From: Pandoraea cepalis
GTDB lineage: Bacteria > Pseudomonadota > Gammaproteobacteria > Burkholderiales > Burkholderiaceae
Reading direction: 5' to 3'
Assembly: GCF_902459665.1 (NCBI RefSeq)
Contig: NZ_CABPSL010000001.1
Location: 248,001-312,000 of the forward strand
DNA: 64,000 nucleotides
Part shown: positions 36,595 through 45,477 of the stretch, piece by piece
Layout of the letters: every line of letters starts with the position of its first letter
Numbering within the stretch: position 1 is the stretch's first letter
The notes under the pieces: generated by a model
The model's input: only the letters and a program-made list of their open reading frames with translations
Told to the model about the DNA's origin: nothing
Databases searched by the model: none
Program-made: the position numbers and the translations under genes

Positions 36595-37581
36595 ATGAAC
36601 CCACCTCGTCTCGTTGCCTTTCTCATCGTGCCGCCGTTCGTGTTGCTGGATCTGGCCGGACCGCTCGACGCGTTTCACGCCGTCATCCGCAACTTCGCGG
36701 CGTTGGGGCAAGCGACACCGTATCGCACCGTGGTGGTGTCCGAGCATGGTGGGCCGGTGGAGACGGGCTCGGGTATCACGCTGCACACCGAGCCGATGCG
36801 CGCGCTCGAAACGATGTCCGTCGACACATTGATCGCGGTGGGCGGCGCGGTGGCGCATCGTCCGGCGGTGCCGGGTGAGGTGGGCGAGTGGTTGCGCGAC
36901 TATGCCCCGCGCGTGCGGCGCGTGTGTTCGGTGTGCGTGGGGGCGTTCATTTTGGGGGCGGCGGGGTTGTTGGATGGACGTCGCGCGACGACGCACTGGC
37001 TCGACACGGCGATGTTGCAGGCGTGTTATCCGAAGGCGCGGGTCGAGTCGGATCCGATTTATGTGCGTGAGGATCCGGTCTGGACGTCGGCGGGCATTAC
37101 GGCGGGGATCGACCTGGGGTTGGCGTTGGTCGAGGACGATTTGGGGGCGGATATCGCGTTGCAGGCGGCGCGTCGGCTGGTGGTGTTCCTCAAGCGTGCT
37201 GGGGGGCAATCGCAGTTCAGCCCGCCATTGCAGGCGCAGGTCGCGGCGGGGGCCCCGTTCGGGGAATTGCACGCGTGGATGTCTGAAAGGCTCGATGGCG
37301 ATCTGTCGGTGGTGCGGCTGGCCGAGCAGGCGAACATGAGCGCGCGCACGTTTGCGCGGAGTTATCTCGCGCGGACGGGGTCGACGCCGGCCAAGGCGGT
37401 GGAGCGCATGCGCTTGGAGGCGGCCCGGTTTGCCTTGCTCGACTCGGATGCGCCGCTCAAGCGCATCGCCGCACGCGTGGGCTTCGGCGACGAACAAAAC
37501 CTGCGCCGCGCGTTTCAACGCCAGTACGGCGTGACGCCGGTGGCGTATCGGGAGCGGTTTGGGGTGATGGGCGTGGCGTAG
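36595..37581 (+). CDS. GlxA family AraC-type regulator
   Basis: The 328-residue protein joins an N-terminal DJ-1/PfpI-like domain (about residues 1-185) to a C-terminal AraC helix-turn-helix domain. The nucleophile-elbow cysteine is Cys114 in VCVGAFILGAAGLLDGR, followed by ATTHW. The AraC part has SVVRLAEQANMSARTFARSY and the second helix-turn-helix with RIAARVGFGDEQNLRRAF and YGVTPVAYRERF. Members regulate arginine, choline, glycine betaine or other nitrogen compounds, but the ligand is not readable. It is in the same direction as the MFS gene with a short gap, so the pair may be one unit. Confidence 0.88.
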   Translation: MNPPRLVAFLIVPPFVLLDLAGPLDAFHAVIRNFAALGQATPYRTVVVSEHGGPVETGSGITLHTEPMRALETMSVDTLIAVGGAVAHRPAVPGEVGEWLRDYAPRVRRVCSVCVGAFILGAAGLLDGRRATTHWLDTAMLQACYPKARVESDPIYVREDPVWTSAGITAGIDLGLALVEDDLGADIALQAARRLVVFLKRAGGQSQFSPPLQAQVAAGAPFGELHAWMSERLDGDLSVVRLAEQANMSARTFARSYLARTGSTPAKAVERMRLEAARFALLDSDAPLKRIAARVGFGDEQNLRRAFQRQYGVTPVAYRERFGVMGVA

Positions 37582-37632
37582 GCGTGAGACGTTTGCGGCG
37601 GCCAGGGATGGTCGGCGTCAAATGACGCTGCA

Positions 37633-38055
37633 GTGGTGACGATCAGGCAAACGACATTTCGGAATCTGCCGATTTCGAACGGTTCGCGTTCCATCGATAC
37701 TTCACGGATCGCACCTATCGTCACCACACCGAGACCTAACTGTGTCCGTCATCTTGATCTGGCCGATAGCAAGGTCTCGGTCCTTAATTTAAATGACGAC
37801 TGCTTCTTCGTCAGCGAGCAGTTCGATCCGGCGGCCGACGAGCGATTTCGAATCGCCGATGGCACGTCATTGCCCAACGTTCATGGCGTGATGGCCATTG
37901 CCGTGGGTTTCAACGGGACGCGGATTCTCGTGGTGGTGGACTCGGGCGCGGGTGCCAGCACACTTCCGGCGGCCCTGCTCAACGCGCGCCTCCGGTTCGC
38001 CTTGCTCGAACGGACCGACGCGTCTCCTCCGAGGCAATTCCTGCAGGGGACTTAG
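37633..38055 (+). CDS. Hypothetical 140-residue protein with a DSGA motif
   Basis: I do not recognise this reading frame. It would start with GTG and has no clear ribosome site. Its second half contains ILVVVDSGAGASTLPAALL, which resembles the D-S/T-G-A active-site loop and following hydrophobic segment of retropepsin-like aspartic proteases. The first 45 residues look unlike coding sequence. It may be a remnant of a larger gene or chance. Codon use is less GC3-biased than in neighbouring genes. Confidence 0.3.
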   Translation: MVTIRQTTFRNLPISNGSRSIDTSRIAPIVTTPRPNCVRHLDLADSKVSVLNLNDDCFFVSEQFDPAADERFRIADGTSLPNVHGVMAIAVGFNGTRILVVVDSGAGASTLPAALLNARLRFALLERTDASPPRQFLQGT

Positions 38056-38225
38056 ACCGCAGACCCTACGCCGCCCACTTCCCCGCCGCCCCGGGTAAAC
38101 ACCGTCAATTCAGTCCCGCCAGCGTCAGCCAGTTGACAGCTAGTCCTCCCTAAGATTCGTTCACTGCTCACGATGCTTCCTTGAGCGGGTTTGCATGAAC
38201 AACAATCAGATGCGGGAGACAGCGG

Positions 38226-39716
38226 ATGAAACGGTGGGCGAAGTTACCTAAGAGGCGAGAACGTCGTTCGAAATTGGACAAGTCGTTGTCGGCGAAAGTC
38301 CTGTGCTGCGCAATTGCAGGTCTCGGCGCGATGCCGGCAGCACATGCCGATGACATGAGCAAGCTTCAGGCAGAGATTCACGATCTGTCGGTACGGCTCG
38401 ATCAGTTGAAAATGGCGCAGAGCCAGACAGCCAAGAATCCCGTCGCGGCGACCGTCGCGCAAGCGCCGACCGAGAGTCTGCCGCCGACGAAGGCCGAGCA
38501 GATGAGCATTTCGGACCAGTACATCCGTCGCGGGGCCATGCCTGGGTCATTCATCGTCCCGGGCACCGACACCTCGCTCAGTATTGGCGGCTTCATCAAT
38601 TTTCAGGGCATTTACGATCCCACCGAAAATCTCGGGCCAAAGTTTGCGATAGGCAATCTGGATCCTGCCGGCAGCAACGCGCGAGCGCAATCGGCGCGCA
38701 CGTTCCATTTCCAGGACAAGGTTTCACGACTGGTCGTGGGGAGCAGCACGCCAAGCCCGTACGGCAACATCACCACCAATTTCGGACTCGACTTCTACGG
38801 CTTCGTCTCGGGCGGCGACAACAACCAGGCATTGCAGAACAATAGCTGGGGTGCCCGCGTGGTCACCGCTTACGGCACGATCGGCGGGTTCCTCGTCGGT
38901 ATGGCGAATTCGAACTTCATCGACGACCCGGACGCGGTGGAGACATTCGACAACGCCGGACAGGCAGGCCTCCCGGCCGCGCGCACGCCGCAAGTCCGTT
39001 ACACGCTGCCGCTCGGCAAAGGCAGTGCCGTGTCGTTCGCACTGGAAAACCCGCAGACCGGCTACCAGGATACGCGTGGCAACATCGAGGCCGTGACGAA
39101 ATCGAACCCGTTCCCGGATCTGAGCGTGAAGTACGAGCGCGAAGCCGCCTGGGGCCACTTTCAGGTTTCAGGGATTGCCCGTGAGCTCGGCTTCACCGAC
39201 CAGAATGGATCGCGCACGACAAAGCTTGCGGGCGCGATGCTGATGGGCGCGACATTCAATCTGCCCAAGGCGGGCGGCGGATATGGTCGTGACAATTTCG
39301 GCGGCCAGGTCTGGTACGGCGCATTGGGCCGATACATTCCGGACGATTTCGGTGCCAACACGGCTTCCGTGCTCGCGATCAACAACGGAACGGCCGCCAA
39401 CCCCACAGGGGCCACGGATGTCCAGATTCAGCCCGAGCTTGGGGGAGGCCTGTTCTTCCAGCATTGGTGGACCGACAAACTGCGTTCGAACATTGGATTC
39501 GGATACAACCACCAGCGATTGGCATCGTTCCTGCCCGCCGATCCGCAGAACGCCGTCACTACCAAGACCGTTCACCTCAACCTGATTTATCGACCATTCC
39601 GCACCGTCGACGTGGGCATCGAGGTGATGTGGGGGCAAAAGACGTTTCAGAACTCGACGGGACTGTCTGCCGCCACGGCAAAACGTATCGAGGCCGGCGG
39701 CATCTGGCATTTCTGA
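38226..39716 (+). CDS. DcaP-like outer-membrane porin
   Basis: The 496-residue protein is a trimeric porin of the DcaP type. After a signal peptide ending at AHA (residue 41) comes a short coiled-coil segment, MSKLQAEIHDLSVRLDQLK at about 44-62, typical of DcaP, then a beta barrel with FIVPGTDTSLSIGGFINFQG, RTFHFQDKVSRLV and a C-terminal phenylalanine (GGIWHF) for outer-membrane insertion. DcaP of Acinetobacter passes dicarboxylic and aromatic acids such as phthalate. Here it lies just before an ABC importer and may bring in that importer's substrate. The first 20 residues are unusually basic. Confidence 0.82.
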   Translation: MKRWAKLPKRRERRSKLDKSLSAKVLCCAIAGLGAMPAAHADDMSKLQAEIHDLSVRLDQLKMAQSQTAKNPVAATVAQAPTESLPPTKAEQMSISDQYIRRGAMPGSFIVPGTDTSLSIGGFINFQGIYDPTENLGPKFAIGNLDPAGSNARAQSARTFHFQDKVSRLVVGSSTPSPYGNITTNFGLDFYGFVSGGDNNQALQNNSWGARVVTAYGTIGGFLVGMANSNFIDDPDAVETFDNAGQAGLPAARTPQVRYTLPLGKGSAVSFALENPQTGYQDTRGNIEAVTKSNPFPDLSVKYEREAAWGHFQVSGIARELGFTDQNGSRTTKLAGAMLMGATFNLPKAGGGYGRDNFGGQVWYGALGRYIPDDFGANTASVLAINNGTAANPTGATDVQIQPELGGGLFFQHWWTDKLRSNIGFGYNHQRLASFLPADPQNAVTTKTVHLNLIYRPFRTVDVGIEVMWGQKTFQNSTGLSAATAKRIEAGGIWHF

Positions 39717-39852
39717 TCGAACGTTGGCGAGCCGGACGGAAGAATCGACGTCAATGCGTTTCTCCGACAGCGCTTGCTAGGTGCGATTCCCGTAGCCAAA
39801 AAATCTGAATGATGCACGGAATCTGTCATTCGAGTGCTTTGCAAGCATATAA

Positions 39853-39869
39853 AAATAGGAGTCCTATTT
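39853..39869. promoter_or_regulatory. Perfect 17-bp palindrome before the ABC importer
   Basis: AAATAGGA and TCCTATTT flank one central G. It is about 205 bases before the ATPase start in an AT-rich zone and is a good operator candidate. Confidence 0.5.
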
Positions 39870-39887
39870 AGATGCGTGATCGACGTG

Positions 39888-39916
39888 TTAGAAAATTTCA
39901 GTGATTCTAAATTTTC
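39888..39916. promoter_or_regulatory. Second AT-rich inverted repeat before the ABC importer
   Basis: GAAAATTT (39891-39898) and AAATTTTC (39909-39916) form a perfect repeat with ten bases between; TTAGAA/TTCTAA at 39888-39910 overlaps it. It may bind the response regulator encoded downstream. Confidence 0.4.
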
Positions 39917-40073
39917 AAGCCTGTTCTTGCCTTTCGGCAATGGGTCACTGAAGGAGTAGCCCGATACGGGTTCGAAGAGAGCTCGATGTGGGCAGCGTGA
40001 GATTTTTGCAATTCACTCATCGGCGTCCACCACTTGGTCGGATGTCGATGGGTACACGACATAAGGTTTTGCG

Positions 40074-40916
40074 ATGGTAGAGAATTCAGCAGGGCAAGGA
40101 GGTATTCAGTTCTCCGGGGTGACGAAGCGTTTTCCCACGCGAGACGGGACGGAAAAGACGGTGTTGCGCGATGTCAGCCTCGTCATCGAGCCGGGCATGT
40201 TCTGCGCGGTGGTGGGGCCGACCGGATGCGGCAAGTCCACAACCTTGACGCTGGCCGCAGGGTTGTATCGACCCAGCGCTGGCGTTGTCAAGGTATCTGG
40301 CCAGGCCGTCGACGGAATTTCCGGCGGTGCCGGCTTCGTCTTCCAGAACGACGCACTCCTTCCCTGGAAGTCGATCCTGAAGAATGTGGCGCTCGGGCCG
40401 TCGTTTCGTGGCGTTCCGAAAGCGGCCGCGATGGACGAGGCGCGTGAGTGGCTGCGGATCGTCGGTCTGTCGGGCTTCGAAGACTACTTCCCGTATCAGC
40501 TGTCCGGGGGCATGCGCAAGCGCGTCAGCCTTGCCGCCGCACTCATCAACAAACCCTCCATGCTTCTCATGGATGAGCCGTTCTCTGCGCTCGATGTGCA
40601 AACGCGGGCCATCATGTCCAACGAATTGCTGACGCTGTGGGAGCGCACCCGACCGTCGGTCCTGTTCGTGACGCACGACCTTGAAGAGGCGATCGCCCTC
40701 GCCGATCGCGTCGTGGTGATGACCGCCGGGCCTGCCACCGTCAAGGCGGTGTTCGACATCGACCTGCCGAGGCCGCGCGGCGAAGTGCAGGAGATCCGCT
40801 TCCATCCGCGGTTTCTCGATCTTTATCAACAAATCTGGGATTCGCTGCGCGAGGAAGTCGAGCAAGCCTATTCCCGAACGACCTCCGCAGCGAAGGTCAG
40901 GGGGGCCTCGGCATGA
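40074..40916 (+). CDS. SsuB/TauB-like ABC transporter ATPase
   Basis: The 280-residue ATPase is of the nitrate/sulfonate/taurine group. Walker A is GPTGCGKS, the signature LSGGMRKRVSLA, Walker B LLMDEPFSALD and the switch FVTHDLEEAIALADR, the latter typical of this group. It overlaps the permease start by four bases. Phthalate importers of Burkholderia also belong to this group, so the substrate could be an organic acid rather than a sulfonate. Confidence 0.88.
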   Translation: MVENSAGQGGIQFSGVTKRFPTRDGTEKTVLRDVSLVIEPGMFCAVVGPTGCGKSTTLTLAAGLYRPSAGVVKVSGQAVDGISGGAGFVFQNDALLPWKSILKNVALGPSFRGVPKAAAMDEAREWLRIVGLSGFEDYFPYQLSGGMRKRVSLAAALINKPSMLLMDEPFSALDVQTRAIMSNELLTLWERTRPSVLFVTHDLEEAIALADRVVVMTAGPATVKAVFDIDLPRPRGEVQEIRFHPRFLDLYQQIWDSLREEVEQAYSRTTSAAKVRGASA

Positions 40917-41803
40917 CCAGCTCGAACTCAAGTGCAAAGCTTAACGGCGCGTTGGCAGGAAGCGATTCGGTGACGGTGGCGGCCGCCGCGCGACGCAAGG
41001 CACAGCGCCGCAAGAACCTGGTTTGGTTGGGGCGCGCAACCCTGTTCGTACTGTTGGTCGGCGGCTGGCAGCTGTTTGCATCCTGGGGAGTCATCGACCC
41101 ATTCTTCTTCGGATCGCCGAGCGGGATCGTCGCTCGACTCATTGAATGGGCGCGCAGCGGGACAGCTTACGGCTCAATTTGGCTGCAGATCTGGGTCACG
41201 ATCGAAGAGTCGCTCCTCGGCTTTATTGCAGGCGTGACGTCCGGCATCCTGTTCGGCGTGCTGTTGGGCGAGATCCCGTATCTGGCAGACGTGGTCGGCC
41301 CATTCATCAAGATCGTCAACGCGCTGCCGCGGATCGTGCTGGGCTCGGTGCTCGTCATGTGGCTGGGGCTCGGCATGCCGTCGAAGGTGGTGCTGGCCGC
41401 CGTCCTCGTGTTCTTTGTCGTGTTCTTCAACGCGTTCCAGGGCGTGCGCAGCGTGGATCGCAACCTGATCGCCAACGTGCGCATTCTGGGCGGATCGCGC
41501 TTCGATGTCATCGCGAACGTCGTCTTCCCGTCCGCGATGACGTGGATTATCGCGAGCCTGCACGTCGCCTTGGGTTTCTCGATCATCGGGGCCATCGTCG
41601 GTGAATTTCTGGGCGCGCAGCAAGGCCTGGGCCTGGTGATCGCGACGGCCCAGAACACGTTCGACGCCAATGGTGTCTTCGGCGCGATGCTGATCATCGG
41701 TGTCGTCGCGCTCAGCGCGGAAGTGTTGATGGCCATGCTGGAAAAGCGACTGCTTTCCTGGCAGCCCCCAACGGGCGCCGATAGCAACATGCCGGGTGTT
41801 TGA
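40913..41803 (+). CDS. SsuC/TauC-like ABC transporter permease
   Basis: This 296-residue permease has about six hydrophobic segments after a basic N-terminus of 35 residues. The family features FFFGSPSGIVARL, GVLLGEIPYLADVVGPFIKIVNALPRI, here seen as LLGEIPYLADVVGPF, and VFPSAMTWIIASL are present. It is followed by the binding-protein gene at about 85 bases. Confidence 0.88.
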   Translation: MTSSNSSAKLNGALAGSDSVTVAAAARRKAQRRKNLVWLGRATLFVLLVGGWQLFASWGVIDPFFFGSPSGIVARLIEWARSGTAYGSIWLQIWVTIEESLLGFIAGVTSGILFGVLLGEIPYLADVVGPFIKIVNALPRIVLGSVLVMWLGLGMPSKVVLAAVLVFFVVFFNAFQGVRSVDRNLIANVRILGGSRFDVIANVVFPSAMTWIIASLHVALGFSIIGAIVGEFLGAQQGLGLVIATAQNTFDANGVFGAMLIIGVVALSAEVLMAMLEKRLLSWQPPTGADSNMPGV

Positions 41804-41888
41804 CCCCGCCCAACTTATGCAACACGAGTGGAAACCACCGACCAGGGATCGCCTCGCGCAATCCCGAATATCCAAGGAGATGAGAGTC

Positions 41889-42938
41889 ATGAAACAGAAA
41901 TCACACGCAGTAAAGCTTTTGGCGGGCGTGCTGTGCGCCGTGGGCCTGATCAGCGGTCACGCCATGGCGGCCACGCTACCCAAAGTGAGCATGATGATCG
42001 GCGGGATCGACAAGCAGATCTATCTGCCGTACCAACTCGCGCAGAATCTCGGCTTCTTCAAGAAGTACGGCGTTGACATGCAGTTGAGCACGGAAACGGC
42101 CGGCGGTGTTGGCGCGGAAGAGGCCGTGGTGTCCGGGCAGGTCGAGATGGCGGGGGCCTGGTACCTGCATACCATCGATTTCCAGCAGCATGGCAAGAAC
42201 GTGATCGGCATCGTCCAGCTCAGCGGCGCGCCGGGCGAACGAGAAATGTGTGCGACTGACTCAGGCGTCAAGACGCCGGCCGACTGGAAAGGCAAGGTGG
42301 TGGGCGTGACCGACGTCGGGTCGGGAACCGACGACCTGACGCTCTACCTTGCCGCCCGCTACCACCTGACGTCAAAAGACTTCACCCGCGTAGGCGTTGG
42401 TGCGGGGCCGACCCTGATCGGTGCGCTCAAGCACAACCGAATTGTCTGCGGAATGACGACTCAACCGACCGTCAACGCCGTCGAGAAAATGCGTCTCGGC
42501 TACTCCGCGATCGATCTTGCCACCGGCCCGGGCGTCAACAAGTGGCTGGGCGGCTACTGGCCGACGGCCAGCGTGCTTGCGCGAGGCGAGTGGGTACAGG
42601 CACACCCGGTTGAAACGCAGGCCGTTGTCAACGCGATGGTCGCCACCATGCACTGGATCCATACGCATAGCGCCGCGGAGATCGCAGATCATCTGCCAAA
42701 GGATTTCGTCAGCAATCAGCTGTCGAGCAAGGAGGAATACATCAAAGCGCTCGAGCAGGACAAGGGCCAGTTTCTGCCGGATGGCCTGATGCCGAAGGGC
42801 GGCCCCGAAACCGTCCTCGCCGTGGAAAAGCTGGCCGGCAAGATCGCTAAGCCGATCAATCTCGACGCGACGTACACAAATGACTTCGCGATCAAAGCCA
42901 ATACGCTGCTGGCGAGCGAAGCCAAGGGAGGGAAATAA
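41889..42938 (+). CDS. ABC transporter binding protein (first paralogue)
   Basis: The 349-residue NMT1/SsuA-like binding protein has a signal peptide ending at AMA (about residue 26). The mature part has MMIGGIDKQIYLPYQLAQNL and LHTIDFQQHGK, and is related over its whole length to the binding protein at 45.5 kb. ATG 41889 is chosen because AAGGAG is about ten bases upstream; an in-frame ATG at 41880 is too close to that site. It should feed the importer encoded just before. A hairpin follows the stop. Confidence 0.85.
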   Translation: MKQKSHAVKLLAGVLCAVGLISGHAMAATLPKVSMMIGGIDKQIYLPYQLAQNLGFFKKYGVDMQLSTETAGGVGAEEAVVSGQVEMAGAWYLHTIDFQQHGKNVIGIVQLSGAPGEREMCATDSGVKTPADWKGKVVGVTDVGSGTDDLTLYLAARYHLTSKDFTRVGVGAGPTLIGALKHNRIVCGMTTQPTVNAVEKMRLGYSAIDLATGPGVNKWLGGYWPTASVLARGEWVQAHPVETQAVVNAMVATMHWIHTHSAAEIADHLPKDFVSNQLSSKEEYIKALEQDKGQFLPDGLMPKGGPETVLAVEKLAGKIAKPINLDATYTNDFAIKANTLLASEAKGGK

Positions 42939-43353
42939 CCGATTGCCTGAATCGGAAGGGGCACGTAATTTGCTGCCAAATGCCCCTTTCCGCAAAAAAT
43001 GACGTCTGACAGGAGCTGTCTGCGCTTGCGCGGATACCTCCTGATCGGCGCAGCGTGAGCGACCGCGAGGAAACGGTGCGAGACGAACATTCGGCGCAAG
43101 TGCGGCACTCGGGTGAAACGCGCCCAAGCCGCGGCTTCGCCAAGACGACTTGAAGTCCGACGTCGCTTGGCCAGTCGAATATCCCTGAGTCGAGAAACCC
43201 GGGATCATCGATCACCGTCCTTTGCGAGATTCGTGATCTCTGCAGGCGACGTTTCGTCCCGCTACGTGCGACCCGCCGCTGTCCTGTCGCTTGTTTTGCG
43301 CAACCGGAGGCGGATTGCCGACACAGTTTCTGCGTGGACTGTTTAATAGCTCG
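42939..43353 (+). other. Gap between binding protein and two-component system
   Basis: This 415-base stretch holds a hairpin near its left end and a TTGCGCAA palindrome at 43296-43303. No gene or strong promoter is apparent. Confidence 0.45.
42953..42992 (+). promoter_or_regulatory. Hairpin after the first binding-protein gene
   Basis: CGGAAGGGGCA (42953-42963) pairs with TGCCCCTTTCCG (42981-42992) with one bulge. On the plus strand A-rich rather than T-rich sequence follows, so it is more likely an mRNA 3' stabiliser than an intrinsic terminator. Confidence 0.5.
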
Positions 43354-44031
43354 ATGAAACTACTACTTGTAGAAGACAACCTGGAATTTGCGCTCTGGCT
43401 CAGCAAGGCATTGCAGGCAGAGCGCTTTACTGTCGAGTGCGTGCATGACGGCTCGACAGCGATTCATCACATCGAGCAGTCGCAGTACGATTTGTTGTTG
43501 CTCGACCTTCGTCTGCCGGGCATGGATGGGCGCAGCGTGTTGCGCAACATCCGTCGGCGGCGCAACGATATGCCGGTGCTGGTCGTGACGGCCAACGCCT
43601 CGGTTGACGCCAAGGTCGACTGTCTGGATCACGGTGCGGATGACTATGTGGACAAGCCGTTCGAACTGAGGGAACTCGTTGCGCGCATCAAGGCGCTGAT
43701 TCGGAGGCGGGGGCGTAGCAGCCAATCGATCGTGCAATGCGCCGATTTGCAGTTCGATCTGGATACCCACGAGTTCCGGGCAGCGGGCCTGCCGCTCGAG
43801 CTGACGCTGCGCGAGCACGATGTGCTTGAAACGCTGATGCTGCGCCAGGGCAAGACGGTCACGAAGGCGCAGTTGATGGTCAAGGTATTCGATCTTGGCA
43901 GCGAGGCGAGCGAAAACGCCATCGAGACCTACGTGCACCGTCTGCGCCGCAAGCTTGCGGGCTCCCAGGCACGTATCCTCACCCTGCGCGGCTTGGGCTA
44001 CTTGTTGCGCGATGCCGGCGCAACGACATGA
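43354..44031 (+). CDS. OmpR-family response regulator (TctD-like)
   Basis: The 225-residue regulator has a receiver domain with the phosphoryl site Asp51 in LLLLDLRLPGMDG, the acidic pair in LLVEDN and Lys101 in DYVDKPFE, then an OmpR-type winged helix with ELTLREHDVLETL and ENAIETYVHRLRRKL. The start MKLLLVEDN is standard; an in-frame start 63 bases earlier is rejected. Its stop overlaps the sensor kinase start. It probably controls the porin and importer genes. Confidence 0.92.
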   Translation: MKLLLVEDNLEFALWLSKALQAERFTVECVHDGSTAIHHIEQSQYDLLLLDLRLPGMDGRSVLRNIRRRRNDMPVLVVTANASVDAKVDCLDHGADDYVDKPFELRELVARIKALIRRRGRSSQSIVQCADLQFDLDTHEFRAAGLPLELTLREHDVLETLMLRQGKTVTKAQLMVKVFDLGSEASENAIETYVHRLRRKLAGSQARILTLRGLGYLLRDAGATT

Positions 44032-45404
44032 ACCAGTTGCGCGTTCGCCTGTTGCTGTGGGTTCTGGTGCCCATGACACTGGTATTGGCGTTGATGGCGG
44101 GGCTGTCGTTGGAGAATGCGCGCAGCACCGCGCGCCTGGTTCAGGACCGCCGGCTGCTGGCGTCCGCCGAGGTGATGGCCGGGCAGGTGCGCTGGCAGGA
44201 CGAACGATTGAGCGCAGAAACACCGCCGGCAGCACTCCGGATGTTCGCTTCACGGGCGCAGGATCGCGTCTATTTCCAGGTGCGCGCAACCCCCGGCGAA
44301 CTGCTCGCCGGCTGGCCGGATCTGCCCCAAGGCGCTGCGCCGGATAATGGCGCCCCTTCTTATAGCGATATTCAGTACCGCGGCAATGACCTGCGCATGG
44401 TGACGCTGATGCGCCGCGTGTACCGGAACGGACACACGACATCCGTGTCGGTGAGCGTAGCCGAGAGCCACAACGCCTTCCATCGACTGATCGCCACGCT
44501 ATGGCGGCCTGTCCTTATCCAGGAGTCGGTGCTGCTCGCGGTGGCGCTGGCGCTCATGATCGTCGGATTGACGCTCGAACTGAGGCCGCTTTTGTTGCTT
44601 CGCAGAGATTTGGAAGCGCGCGAAACGGACGATCTGACGCCGCTGGAAACAGTGCAGTTGCAAGGCGAGCTGCAACCCATCGTCGAGACGATCAATCAAT
44701 ACGCAACGCGTCTGACCGCACAGGTCAACATACAGAAAAGGTTTGTCGCAGACGCGGCGCACCAGCTGCGCACGCCGGTCGCGCTTGTCAGCACCCAACT
44801 CGACTACGCCACCCACCTTGCCGTCGATCCCGAGTTGAAGGAAACCCTTCGCGCCGTGCGTGCATGCACCCGGCGTCTCAAGGATCTCATCAACCAGTTG
44901 CTGAGCCTCTCTCACGCGGAAGCCGCTCGCGGCACCCATCTGCCGCGTCAGAACGTGAATCTGCTCGAATTGACGCAGCAGGTACTGGTTGACCTGTCGC
45001 TGCTGGCGGATGACAGGGGTATCGATCTCGGCTTGAGTTCGAGCAGTACAGACGTTTGCGTGAAGTCTTATCCAGCGCTGGTCCACGCGCTACTTTTCAA
45101 TCTGGTGGATAACGCGGTGCGCTATACGCCGCGCGGAGGCAATGTGACCGTCCATGCAGGGCTTGCGGGTGCGGACGCCATTCTGCAGGTGGACGACACG
45201 GGGCCGGGCATATCGGACGCACTCAAGCCGCATGTCTTCGAGCGCTTCAGCCGCGGTAACGTTTCCGACAACAATGGGTTCGGGCTCGGCCTCGCCATTG
45301 TCAACGAGGCGGCAAAGGCTTGCGGCGGTGTCGTCGAGTTGTCGAGCCGGCCGGGCGGCGTCGGACTCAATGCCGTTGTCCGATTGCCGGCAAACGTAAC
45401 GTAG
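44028..45404 (+). CDS. Sensor histidine kinase (TctE-like)
   Basis: The 458-residue kinase has a membrane helix at about 8-28, a periplasmic domain to about residue 160 like the 2CSK_N domain of TctE, a second helix at 162-185, a short linker and the catalytic core. His245 in DAAHQLRTP is the phosphorylation site, Asn362 in NLVDNAVRYTP is the N-box, then DDTGPGI and GFGLGLAIV. TctE-type kinases often sense through a periplasmic binding protein, and one is encoded directly after this gene. Confidence 0.92.
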   Translation: MNQLRVRLLLWVLVPMTLVLALMAGLSLENARSTARLVQDRRLLASAEVMAGQVRWQDERLSAETPPAALRMFASRAQDRVYFQVRATPGELLAGWPDLPQGAAPDNGAPSYSDIQYRGNDLRMVTLMRRVYRNGHTTSVSVSVAESHNAFHRLIATLWRPVLIQESVLLAVALALMIVGLTLELRPLLLLRRDLEARETDDLTPLETVQLQGELQPIVETINQYATRLTAQVNIQKRFVADAAHQLRTPVALVSTQLDYATHLAVDPELKETLRAVRACTRRLKDLINQLLSLSHAEAARGTHLPRQNVNLLELTQQVLVDLSLLADDRGIDLGLSSSSTDVCVKSYPALVHALLFNLVDNAVRYTPRGGNVTVHAGLAGADAILQVDDTGPGISDALKPHVFERFSRGNVSDNNGFGLGLAIVNEAAKACGGVVELSSRPGGVGLNAVVRLPANVT

Positions 45405-45422
45405 CGCGCCTCTGGATATAGA

Positions 45423-45445
45423 CGGCATGCCTCGCAGCAATGCCG
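45423..45445. promoter_or_regulatory. Inverted repeat between sensor kinase and second binding protein
   Basis: CGGCAT and ATGCCG flank 11 bases in the 73-base gap. It could be a hairpin or operator. Confidence 0.3.
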
Positions 45446-45477
45446 CCTGACTTTATACAGCGTACACGGGAACAAGC

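Larger units (their letters stand above)
39717..40073 (+). other. AT-rich gap between porin and ABC importer
   Basis: This 357-base stretch has no gene. It carries two inverted repeats (listed separately) and is the likely promoter region of the importer genes. No convincing terminator for the porin is seen. Confidence 0.5.
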
